Assembly (NCBI GenBank): GCA_030272155.1
Contig: CP126193.1
Location: 2,108,001 to 2,172,000 of the forward strand
Length of the DNA: 64,000 nt
Direction of reading: 5' to 3'
Source: Tetradesmus obliquus
Lineage: Eukaryota; Chlorophyta; Chlorophyceae; Sphaeropleales; Scenedesmaceae
Within the stretch, counting starts at the first letter, position 1. Each line of letters opens with the position of its first letter. A program made the translations under genes and the position numbers. The notes below the pieces were generated by a model. The model was not told the origin of the DNA. It saw nothing but the letters and a program-made list of their open reading frames with translations, and did not search any database. Positions 23,901 to 33,453 of this stretch are shown in pieces.

Positions 23901-26900
23901 GCGCCACCAGCCGGAAGGTGTCCAGGCCCAGGCCCAGGCCTGCCCGCCATCATTACCATGTTAGACAACACCCAAAACTAACAAAACAACACACCTGCGG
24001 TACGCCGCCATGGTGGCCGGCTCTTCCAGTTTCCTGAAATTCGCGTCCAGCGCCACCAGCCGGAAGGTGTCCAGGCCCAGGCCCAGGCCGTAGCACTTCA
24101 TGGCCACGTGCTGCTTGGTGGAGCGAGCCAGGTCGGCCACGTAGCTGGCTGCCCAGAACGCCACCGTGTGCTCGCTCACGTACCTGCGCGTGTGCAGGAT
24201 GGATAGGATCAAATAGGATCAAACAGGGCCAAACAGGATCGTGTAAGGTGCTGCTTGAAATAGAGGCAACGATGGAGTAGGACTGGCAGGAAACCCGCAG
24301 TCCAGCAGCTACGGGACAGGGCCAGACTATAGCTGCAACCAGAGTGCAAGAGGCCAAACCGCTGCATACACGTATCAGCAGAGCTGCAATGCACCAGCGC
24401 AGCAGCAGCAGCAGCACGCACTTCCAGTGCTTGTCGTGGCGCAGGCTGCGGTGCTCCGGCGTGGTCTTGAGGGCTGAGAACATGGCGTCAGCCACGGCGT
24501 CGATGGACCAGGGGTTGACGCGGATGGCGCCGCTCAGGCTGGGACTGCACCCCACAAACTCTGCGAGAATTGAGAGCAGCAGCAGCAGCAGCAAGCAGGA
24601 CGCATGGTCGTGCGTGAAGAGAAGGAACACTAAGAAAGCATCAGTAGTGGGGCAAACGAACATTGCATTGAGCCGGCTAGAGTTAGATACGCGCTTGCAG
24701 CAGCATTGGCTGCAAACGTGCGGTGATACTCGCATGCGCACAGCGATCAGCGACGCACGACGAGCCGCACTTCAATGCTGATGCCCCAAACTCACGTCTC
24801 AACACCTCAACAGCAGCTCACCCGACACCACCAGCATGCTGGCTGGCTTGTGCTCCGGCTCCGCCCAGCCAGGCGGGCCCTGCCTGCACACCACGTACTC
24901 GTACGGCACCAGGTTCATGCCGTCACGCGTGGCTGTCACCACCGCCACGTCAGCGACCTGCAAGCAGCAGCGGCAGCAGTGTAGTGGCAAGTGCGAACAG
25001 CAAGCACAAGAAGAGGAAGTCTGGCACCAGGTTCATGCCGTCACGCGTGGCAGTCACCACCGCCACGTCAGCCACCTGCAAGCAGCAGCAGCGGCAGCAG
25101 CAGCGCAGGTGCAAGCATGAGGCCAGCACCAGAAAGGGTGATATGGCACCAGGTTCATGCCGTCACGCGTGGCAGTAACCACCGCCACGTCAGCGACCTG
25201 CAAGCAGCAGCAGCAGCGGCAGCAGTGTAGTGGCAAGTGAGAACAGCAAGCACAAGAAGAGGAAGTCTGGCACCAGGTTCATGCCGTCACGCGTGGCAGT
25301 CACCACCGCCACGTCAGCCACCTGCAAGCAGCAGCAGCGGCAGCAGCAGCGCAGGTGCAAGTATGAGGCCAGCACCAGATAGGGTGATATGGCACCAGGT
25401 TCATGCCGTCACGCGTGGCAGTCACCACCGCCACATCAGCGACCTGGCAGCAGCAGCAGCGTGGCGGCAACTGACTACAAACGAGTGCAAGCAACCAGAT
25501 CACACAGCAATGGATCAAACATCAGATGCCGCACTGTGCAGTACGGTCGTGCAGAGGCACACGCCAACCGGCAACACTGCCTGCTGCTTGCACTGCACTC
25601 GCAACAGACAGTCGAGACGCCCATGTTTCAAGCAATCCCCAGCACTGTGCAGACGGCAATGTGCTCATTGCAGTGGCACATGCCAGTCGACAACAGCGTC
25701 TCTGCTTCATAGAAGCCACAACATTGCACTGCACAACCCACAAGCATGCTCATCCTGCAAACAACCGTGCCGCACCGTGTAGAAGGCGATGCGCTCGTGC
25801 AGCGGCACGTGCCGCTCCAGGTAGGCCACGGGGCTGTAGCCCGGGCTGCCCCAGCGCCCGTTGATGCGCGCCACCAGCGCCAGCGCAGCCTCGTGCAGCT
25901 CAGCAAGCTCCTTGCCACTGCTGCGCGGCGCGTTGGTGATCTGCAACACATGGACACAAACAGTGGAACTGATTGACTTGGTCTTGGAAGACTGGGATTT
26001 GAACAATTGTGCAGCTCAGCCAGCTCCTTGCCGCTCCTGCGCGGCGCGCTGGTGATCTGGCAGCAGCAGAAGCAGCAGCAGCATGGACATCACACAAAAC
26101 ACGGACTTGCAGCTCATATGTGGTGCACATCAACCTCTGCCGTCCATACCATGCATTGTTGCGGGGATACTGGGACACACTACTGGCCATCTGCCGGACC
26201 ATCCCTGCTGTCCCGCCCTGTCCCGCCATGCCCTCACCAGCACCGCCTTGCCGCGCCACTCCCGGTGCTCCTCCTGCGTTGGAGCTGGGACACCCAAGGA
26301 CATTGGGACACACAACTGTCCCCAACAGGATGGCCTAACCCCGTCAAACCTGACCTTGCCCCATCAAAGCTGTCCCTGTCCCACCCTGTCCCGCGCCCTC
26401 ACCTGCACCAGCACCGCCTTGCCGCGCCACTCCGGGTGCTCCTCCAGCAGCCGCTCAAAGGCCTGCAGCTTCAGCTCGATGCCTTTAAAGACATCCAGGT
26501 CGTCAACACCCAGCAGGATCTGGCAGCCCTCAAACTGGGACATCTGCAGTGTCAGCAAAGGTACAAGGAGGGTGAGGCGCATGGCATAACCCTGCTGAGA
26601 TCGAACTATGTCTACGCCCAGCAGCAGCTGGCAGCGCTCGAATTGCGTAACCTGCGGCATATGGATATGGAGGTGTAGGGGGTGTGGAGCAGCAGCAGCC
26701 GCTCAAAGGCCTGCAGCTTCAGCTCGATGCCCTTGAACACGTCAAGGTCGTCAACACCCAGCAGTATCTGGCAGCCCTCAAACTGGGACATCTGCAGGGT
26801 CGGCATAGGTACAATCAAGGAGGGTGAGGCGCATAACCCTGCTGAAATTTGAACTATGTCTACGCCCAGCAGCAGCTGGCAGCGCTCAAATTGCGAAACC

Positions 26901-29900
26901 TGCGGCATATGGAGGTGTAGGGGTTGTGGAGCAGCAGCAGCCGCTCAAAGGCCTGCAGCTTCAGCTCGATGCCCTTGAACACGTCCAGGTCGTCAACACC
27001 CAGCAGGATCTGGCAGCCCTCAAACTGAGACATCTGCAGCGTCAGCATAGGTACAATCAAGGAGGGTGAGGCACGCTGCACAACCGTGTTGGTGTCAGAC
27101 GCGTTTCACGCCCAGCAGCAGCTGGCAGACCTCAAACTGCGGCGGACACCTGCGGCAGCGGCTGTTCTGCTGACACATTACGCAAGCGATGTACCAAAAA
27201 AGACGTTGCTGCTGCTCCTGCTGCTGTTGCTGCCGCTGCTGCCTCTCACCAGCTCTCCCCTGCGCCACTTGAACTCGGGCCAGCTGAAGCCCTCCAGCAG
27301 CCGCTGAGGGTTCACGCCTGCACAGCAGCAGCGGAGCGCCAGGCCAGCACAGCACAGCACAGCACAGCACCAGGCCAGCATGGTCAGTGACTGTCTGTTG
27401 AATGTTGTATGTGTTGAGGAGGTGTGATGAGGAGGTGTGAAGCAGGGTGAATGATTTGCAGGTTGAGGACGTGGCGCTTGCGTCTGTGCACATGTGCGAT
27501 GGCTTGCCTGTGTGTTGAGGCCGGTGGTAGTGAAGCACACAATGCACAGACGCATGGCCTGCATGATGTGCTTTCATAAAAGGGCCCAGCAAGCACACAG
27601 ACTTCAGTTTGTCCCAACAAGGCCTCAGCGTGTCATGTCTCTTCACCGTGCCTGTTGTCTAGGCAGGCCTCTGCAAAGATTAAGCCTTGGTGATACAAAG
27701 TCATCAGCGGCCGTGTGGTCAGCACAGAATGACTGTACACTCCCAGCAGGTGAAGTGAGACAGACGAACAGCACGAATAGCAGTAGAACACGCAGCAGCA
27801 GCCCAACCAGCACTCACCCTGATGCAACAGATGCAACAGACACCCACGCAACCCCAACAGCAGCAGCGCATCCAGCACTCACCCATAAAGATGCAACGTA
27901 TGCAGAAGACACACATGCAAACCCAACAGCAGCAGCCATGCAGCATTCACCCATGGGCATGACCTTGATGCCCAAGGTGCCACGCCAGCGCAGACCAAAA
28001 CACAACAGATGCAAAACACATGCATATGAGTGCACAACAGCATGCCCACCCGTGGGCATGATCTTGATGCCCACTGCGCCACATGCAGATGCACGCAATA
28101 CGCAACAGCGCCACCTGCAGGGCATAATCCTGAGGCATAGCATACCATGGACGGGGCAACCCAACAACAGCGAGCCTCACCCGTGGGCATGATCTTGATG
28201 CCCACTGTGCGGCCGTAGTACTCGATGCTGATGGCGCCGCGCAGCGTCTCGTGCTCCAGGCCCAGCATGCGGCTCGCACACGACAGGAAGTGCCTCGCGT
28301 AGTCAAAGGTGTGGAAGCCTGCAGGGAGGTGGCGGCAGTGATGCATTCGTTAACAGTTGATGGGCTATTGTGGGGTGTGGTAGCAGAGAGCATGCGGGAC
28401 GCAGGACGTGAAGTGGCGCGCGTAGTCAAATGTGTGGAAGCCTGCAAGTGGCGGCGACAGCAGTTAAATGTGCCACACGGTTTATGGCGGGGTGCGAAAA
28501 CAAGAAGTGGCGCGCGTAGTCAAAGGTATGGAAGCCACCTGCACACCTCTGCCACACCTTGACGAGAATACACACGCCCTTCTGCCCCGCACCTATCAGG
28601 TCTGCGTTGAGCATGGATCGCAGCAGCTCCTCGCGCTTGGGGAAGGTGCGGAAGATCTCACTGCTGGGGAAGGGCGAGTGCAGGAACAGCCCGCAGCTGA
28701 CAAGAGGTGGGGCAGCAGCAGCAGCAGCAGCAGCAGCGCAGCAGCAGCTGTGTTGTCAGTGCCCCACGGCGGCGATGTGCACACAGGAGAAGGTTGTAGT
28801 CAAGCGGTGCAGAAGAGAGGGGTGTGCCGATACATTGCAGCAGCGGTAGCAGCTTGTGGCTCGCACCAGGCAGTCATTGCGCCACTGCTGTTGTAAGGGT
28901 GCTGACTGTGCATCTAGCCAGCAGTTTGATGGCTGTGGGGTCGTGCCATGTTCTGATGGCAGTCGCCATGTACAGTGTGTGCTGCATGCCCTGCTGCTGC
29001 TGCTGCCGCCGCACCGTATCTTGTTGAAGCGCTTGCGTAGCAGGGAGGGCAGCACCAGCAGGTGGTAGTCGTGGATCCACACGTAGTCCGTGTCACTGGC
29101 ACACTCCTCCACCACCTTCTCCATGAACGCCTGCGGCAGAAGTGATGTAACAACCAGGTTAGCAGCCAACATGTGACGGTAAAACAGTGTAACACCTCCA
29201 CCACCTTCCCATGCACGCCTGCGGCGACAGGGTGCATACATTTTGGCACTCAGTCCACAAGCCAACAATCAACACTCACGCCATCCACCAGCTTCTATAG
29301 AGCGCCGGGGGGAGCGAGCAACAGCAGCTGCCCAGCATGCCCGTGCTTGTCCTGCCAACAATGCAGTAGCACAAGCCAGATGGCAGAAAGCACAAGCACA
29401 TTATCAGCATGTGTGCAGTAGCGCCGCACCTTGTTTGCCTTGACGTATGCCTGCCACAGCTCGCTGTTGAAGCGGCCCGCGCTGCTGGGCGCCATGGGCA
29501 GCACGTAGTGGAACAGCGGCCACAGCTGCTGCTTGCAGAAGCCTGCGGCGATGACATCATGTTTGTGTACACATGTTGTTGAATATTCGAAAAAAGTGAG
29601 CTGTTGCGTGTGTTGGAAAAGCATGCAGGAGGAACGGAAGGTATGAGTGATGCACCTGACGTGCTGTGAATGGGCAGATGCATCGCATGCACACAGAGAG
29701 CGTAGCAGCAGTGTGCGGTCTCTTCTTCTTGAAAACATCCCCACAGGGCCAGCTCCAGCTGCGTTGACTCACTAGCAGCAGCCTGGTTGCAGCTGCGCTC
29801 TTGCTGCTGCCGCGAGCTTGCTGCTGCTGCTGCTGCTGCTGCGCAGCGAGGCGCGTTTCCAAGCTGCCACCAAACCAACAACACTCAGCGACCGCTGCAG

Positions 29901-30754
29901 CTGCTGCCAGATCACCAGGCTGCGCCCTACCCCAGCCTCACCCCCGTACAACTATGTAGCTGTTACCATACATCTGTGCCCTGTTGCGCCCTGCTGTTGC
30001 GCCCTGCCCCAGCCTCACCCTTATAGTACTTGTCCCGCACGTCTGGTGCGATGAAGACTGGCGCGCAGTTGTGCTGCTGCTTCAGCTGCAGGCACACCTC
30101 CTGCAGCCGCCACCACCAGCAGCAGCAGCAGCAGCAGCAGCAACAGCACAGCACGGCAGCCATAACGTGAGCCTCAGCACTGAACAAACAGCACACCCAT
30201 GCCGCACTGGGCAGACCTCAGCATGACAAAGACCAGCTACTGCTCTAAACATACTGCAGCAACTGCAACAGCAGCTACTTTCACAGGACGGGCCTGGACC
30301 TCCTGCTCATAATGTCCATGTTCGCGACTGCTATTGCTCAGCACACTGCAGCATGATCAGCAGCTGCTTTTCTTCAAATTTGCCTAGGTCTGCTGTCTTC
30401 CCCCACCCGCACCTCCTGCTCCATGACGTTCACGTCCACTACTACTGCTCAACACACTGAGATTTTGACAGCAGGTATGTCTGCGCTGCCTGGCTGCCTT
30501 ACCTCCTGCTCCATGACGTCCACGTCCACTGAGAGTGAGCCCACATAGATGACCTCAAACTCATCAGGAATGCCCTCCTGCAACAGGCATAGAAAGAGGG
30601 TGATGAGGCAGGATGGGTCAAGTTTATGACGAGTGGGTAACCGGGTGTGGCCCAGTGGGTGAGTGGGTGGGTGGAGCAGCGCTTGTAATTGTGATGAGTG
30701 GTGCTCCCTCAGCTCAGCTAGCTTGTGCATGGCTGATGTAGCAGGAGCCGCACA

Positions 30755-30792
<38 letters not shown>

Positions 30793-31968
30793 ACTCAAAT
30801 GGCTGCTGCTGCTGCATCCGCTGCTGCCACTGCTGCCGATCCTGCTGCTGCAGCTGCTGCCGCTGCTGCCGCCGCCGCTGCTGCCGCCGTCGCTGCTGCC
30901 GCCGCCGCTGCTGCAGCTGCCGCCGCCGCCGCCGCTGTTGCCGCTGCGGCTGCTGCTGCCGCTGCTGCCGCATCCCACCTTGGCCTGCGCCACGAGTGCG
31001 TCCTCATCCCACTCAAACTGCCAGCCCTCCGGCTCCCGCTTGGCGCGGATGGGCAGCACATTGGACACAATGATCAGCCTGCGCGCAAACAGCAGCACGC
31101 AGGCACGGCAGGCAGGCAGACAAGGCAGGCACTGCAAATAAGACACTAACATCAGCCAGCACATTGACAGCACGATGATCAGCCTGCGGGCGGGCACGTC
31201 CAGCACACAGCACGGCCAGGGCACAGCACGGCAGGCCAGCCAGGGCACAACAAACAGCAGGCAGGCAAGCCACATTGGACAACATGATCAGCCTGGCAGG
31301 CAGGCCAAGTGACAGAGCACAGTATATGGCAACACTACAGCAATGACACGGCCACGTCGAGCAGGCAGGCAGGTGGGTGCCCAAGGAGGGCAGCAGCAGG
31401 CGTGGAGGTGCTAGTTGCTACCTCGGGAGCGAGCAGTGCAGGCAGGTGCAGGCAGGGATTTAATTCCACAGGCACAAGACGAGAAGCTGTAGTAGTGTCG
31501 CTAGTGGGTGCAGTGATCTGTGCACGCATGTCGCGTGCGCGCACTGCAACCTGGAAAGTCATCAGGTTGCATGTTGTAGTTGGGGTGATTTGCTGAGAGT
31601 ACCCTACCTACAACATGCAACCTGATAACTTGCTGCGGCATGATCATGGTGGACAATTACTAGCCACGGTGTCACTATCCTTAAACTGTACATTGACGCC
31701 CTTGCTGTGTACGCTGCACATCTTGCTGTGCTGTCTGCTGCTGCTGACACAGCAGATGCTGCTGCAACTGAACCAAGACTGCTGCGGCCTTCAAGACAGC
31801 TCCTACCTTCAGTACTTACCTATTCTTGCCGCTGGCGCTATCCAGTGACAACGTAGACGCGCTCTGCTGGCTTTGGCCAAACCTGGTGGCCTGTGCCTGC
31901 CTGGCATCACTGAAATCAGCAGTTGCCAGCGCGGCTAGGTTGTGGTAGCTGCCTCCCATCGTCTTCAT
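18645..31968 (-). CDS. TPS: Class II trehalose-6-phosphate synthase/phosphatase
   Basis: Cytosolic plant-type bidomain protein: glucosyltransferase family 20 domain followed by a trehalose-phosphatase (HAD) domain. Twenty exons with matching phases give 939 residues. First exon 31968-31820 (MGGSYHNLAALATADF), then 31078-30979 (RLIIVSNVLPIRAK), 30577-30503, 30100-30019, 29542-29430 (GFCKQQLWPLFHYVLP), 29130-29015 (YVWIHDYHLLVLPSLLRKRF), 28696-28593, 28318-28181 (GFHTFDYARHFLSCASRML), 27317-27250, 26543-26403 (ILLGVDDLDVFKGI), 25940-25776, 24957-24822 (TATRDGMNLVPYEYVVCRQG), 24560-24422 (EFVGCSPSLSGAIRVNPW), 24183-23995, 22375-22192 (LLLLDYDGTLIP, the HAD nucleophile motif), 21394-21269, 20930-20835, 20341-20249, 19566-19090 and 18773-18645. 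HAD motif GDDRSDEDMF is intact. An ~80-residue Ala/Gln/Pro insert precedes it. Class II members in plants are often regulatory; activity cannot be judged here. Confidence 0.95.
19788..20118. repeat. 14/28-bp minisatellite in a TPS intron
   Basis: Tandem units of CATCACACAGCATG and CATCACACAGCAAG mostly alternate to give a 28-bp period. A block at about 19855-19885 interrupts the array (AATGCAACTGTCTGCTGCCC), and that block recurs after it at about 20120. Both forms of the unit are very well conserved, suggesting recent expansion. Confidence 0.95.
20397..20456 (-). repeat. Echo of TPS exon 18 start
   Basis: Repeats the acceptor end of exon 20341-20249 (AKELLDHLEDVL) in the upstream intron. 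Both copies are preceded, on the sense strand, by a CTG run and a CCTCCCC stretch. Another echo, of exon 17's donor side (20930-20835), lies at about 20690-20735. Confidence 0.8.
21090..21530 (-). repeat. Echoes on both sides of TPS exon 16
   Basis: The exon (21394-21269) has an echo of its 3' edge and donor at about 21090-21130 and an echo of its 5' edge at about 21474-21520 (PGVGLAAEHGFFIRAS). A shorter copy of the acceptor region follows near 21590-21615. The echo of the 5' edge keeps the same peptide as the exon. Confidence 0.85.
21738..22242 (-). repeat. Five copies of TPS exon 15 3' edge and donor
   Basis: The sense peptide SQQELGGWFEGVV followed by a GTGAGT donor occurs in the exon (22192-22242) and again near 22072-22115, 21859-21905 and 21738-21785, with a partial copy near 21973-21997. 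Spacing is about 100-120 bp. The copies read QQELGGWFEGVVSAA, QQDLGGWFEGVVSAA and QPAGAERMI-type decayed forms. Confidence 0.85.
22689..23265 (+). mobile_element. Long copy of dispersed repeat family 1 in a TPS intron
   Basis: About 577 bp between two CATAAGCA direct repeats (22681-22688 and 23266-23273), consistent with an 8-bp target-site duplication. It holds both blocks shared with the other copies: TTTTCTGGTCTCAGACCTG near 22757 and GGTGCCAGGACCCACATG near 23235. Between them are a (TG)n-(G)n tract at about 22880-22910 and GC-rich sequence with repeated GGCACGTT. It has no long open frame and no clear terminal inverted repeats, so it is probably non-autonomous. Confidence 0.75.
23499..23644 (+). 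mobile_element. Dispersed repeat family 2, copy A (TPS intron)
   Basis: A ~146-bp segment starting TGTCCAGGGGTGAATGAC and ending GGAAGCACCGCGCTG. Its reverse complement recurs at 40078-40223 with only scattered differences. It contains a local inverted repeat (GGGTTGCGCGG against TCAACCGCG). No target-site duplication is obvious. Confidence 0.75.
23748..23950 (-). repeat. Two echoes of TPS exon 14 3' half
   Basis: The region encoding LVALDANFRKLEEPATMAAY in exon 24183-23995 is repeated at about 23850-23945. A shorter part recurs at about 23748-23800. Both lie downstream in the intron on the sense strand. The first echo keeps its donor-side sequence (ACACCTGCGGTA on the plus strand). Confidence 0.85.
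24901..25447 (-). repeat. Five copies of TPS exon 12 5' edge and acceptor
   Basis: Besides the exon start at 24957, copies begin at about 25077, 25198, 25319 and 25446. All five read VADVAVVTATRDGMNLVP after a CAG acceptor. Six variable sites across the copies (GTC/GTG, GAC/GAT, GTG/GTT, ACA/ACT, CCG/CCA, TAC/TAT) are all synonymous. The four echoes are two ~120-bp units duplicated again as a ~245-bp dimer. Confidence 0.95.
26404..27150 (-). repeat. ~245-bp tandem array containing TPS exon 10
   Basis: Three long copies (26543, ~26790 and ~27033 as acceptor positions) each encode MSQFEGCQILLGVDDLDVF and continue to KLQAFERLL with identical residues. Between them lie three short, more diverged copies (QFERCQLLLGVD near 26650 and 26895; QFEVCQLLLGVKR near 27110). 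Only the first long copy runs on into EEHPEWRGKAVLVQ and a donor, so it is taken as the exon. Base differences among the long copies that I can align are all synonymous. Confidence 0.93.
27945..28545 (-). repeat. Echoes on both sides of TPS exon 8
   Basis: The exon's 3' edge (GIKIMPTG plus donor, real at 28181) recurs near 28045-28080 and 27950-27985. Its 5' edge (GFHTFDYARHFL, real at 28318) recurs near 28400-28445 and 28504-28540. The same exon thus has two echoes in each flanking intron. Confidence 0.88.
30296..30447 (-). repeat. Two echoes of TPS exon 3 3' edge
   Basis: The sequence around the donor of exon 30577-30503 (sense VDVDVMEQE) recurs at about 30413-30447 with few changes and at about 30296-30330 in a more decayed form. 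Both are downstream in the intron. Confidence 0.8.
30766..30970. repeat. Impure CTG/CCG-rich low-complexity block in TPS intron 2
   Basis: About 200 bp of CTG, CCG and CGC triplets with no stop codon in several frames on both strands. The long Ala, Ser, Arg or Cys frames seen here are compositional, not genes. Confidence 0.9.
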
Positions 31969-32785
31969 CTTGGCTAAGTTTTAACTAGGGCTCGTAGCAG
32001 TCGTTGAGGTGTGCGTGTCCAGTTAAAGGACCTTCACCGGTGCTGTTCTTGCCCGAAGTCAGGGGTTGAGCATCGATCAGTCACCCACACCATCCCGATC
32101 AATCATAGACACAACGAACAAGCTCTTTGCATTGCGCCTGCTCTCATATTGCCCCCGTTGGCATGGCCGGAACGCTACGTTCAGTACACAGCTCCCGCAC
32201 ACCCAATTGCTGGCCGTAAACACAGCGAACGGCTACGTGCGAAAGAGGGCAGCGTGGGAGCACGGGGTACCGTGCACTGCTGTGTCCACATCAGCAGACT
32301 GCGAATGACAAGGACAAGCGCAGGCCTTTTATAGTGTTCTTGCAATGGATCCTATGCTGCGGCGATGCCAACGAAGCGTTTCAGCCCCAATGCGCCCAAC
32401 CGGGCGTGTAGAGAAAAACTCGGACTCGGTTGCAACTTCTGCCGATGATCAAGCCCCAGACGGCAGCACCACATCCTGTGCCTCGTTACACAGCGCCAAA
32501 GCCCATCAAACTTATCTGTCTAAGCGATTCATGCAGGTTTGGCGCACGACAGGTGCATGAGTGCATCTCCCAAGGTCAAAACATTACACCTGTCAACAGT
32601 GGCTGTACAGCCCATATGAAGAAAGTTGCCGATTGCATACATTACAAGCATTTAAGCACAATGCAACATCATTTCAGCCCAGATCTGGACCATGCAGAGA
32701 ACCATGACTGTAAAGCGGATGGCGTACAGCTAACTTTTTCAACTGGAGGAATGAGCAGATGATAACCGTCCGGCTCGCTTTCGCT
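31969..32785. promoter_or_regulatory. 5' flank of TPS and 3' flank of BtuF-like gene
   Basis: About 820 bp between the TPS start and the stop codon of the next minus-strand gene. It presumably contains the TPS promoter and 5' UTR. No gene is recognised and no specific motif is claimed. Confidence 0.4.
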
Positions 32786-33417
32786 TCACTGTTGCACCTC
32801 TCCTGCTGGCGCTGCAGCAGCCCCGCAACTGCCTGTGACGCAGCAGCCGTCTCCTGCTGCTGCTGCTGCCGCTGTCTTTGGCGGCCCCTCCTGCACGCGT
32901 GTCTTCCAGCCTGGGTGCTCCTGCAGCCATTTTTCCTCTGCCGCTGCCAGCTCGCCCTGCTGGTAGAAGCGCCAGGGGAAGCCGCTGGGTATGAGCTGGT
33001 GCTGCTGGTGCAGCAGCCCCACCAGGAACTCCAGGCAGTCAACCAGGCGCGGGCCTGCACAGGAAACACGAGTCACAACGCGGGGTTTGTGCTCATACAC
33101 ACACGCTGAAGAAGCTGCACGTTGGGGCATTTGCGCAAAAGCGCTGTGCATGCAACCTAGTGAGGTGGCAACTAGACCGCCGGGCCAGCTGGCACCCTCT
33201 CACAACAAAGTGCAGCGTTGACCCGGCTTCTAAACACACACCAAGCAACACCAGTACATGCACTCTGCAAGGCCTCAACTACACTAAGGTGGTCGCTAGT
33301 TCTGAGGAGCAGCATGTCCACGCGCCTGGCCTGTTGAACATCTGGTTGCCGTCCACCAGCGCCACCCTGCCGGCCTGCACCGCCTTGAGCTGCGGCCACC
33401 AGCCACTGGCCGTCACT

Positions 33418-33453
<36 letters not shown>

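Noticed and set aside
24901..25447. Treating the four TPS exon 12 copies as mutually exclusive alternative exons
   Set aside because: The copies have acceptors but run into unrelated sequence without a donor in the right phase, so they cannot replace the exon as a whole.
30449..31275. Long Ala-, Ser-, Arg- and Cys-rich open frames on both strands
   Set aside because: They come from the CTG/CCG-rich low-complexity block in a TPS intron. All frames lack stops for compositional reasons and none has a domain.
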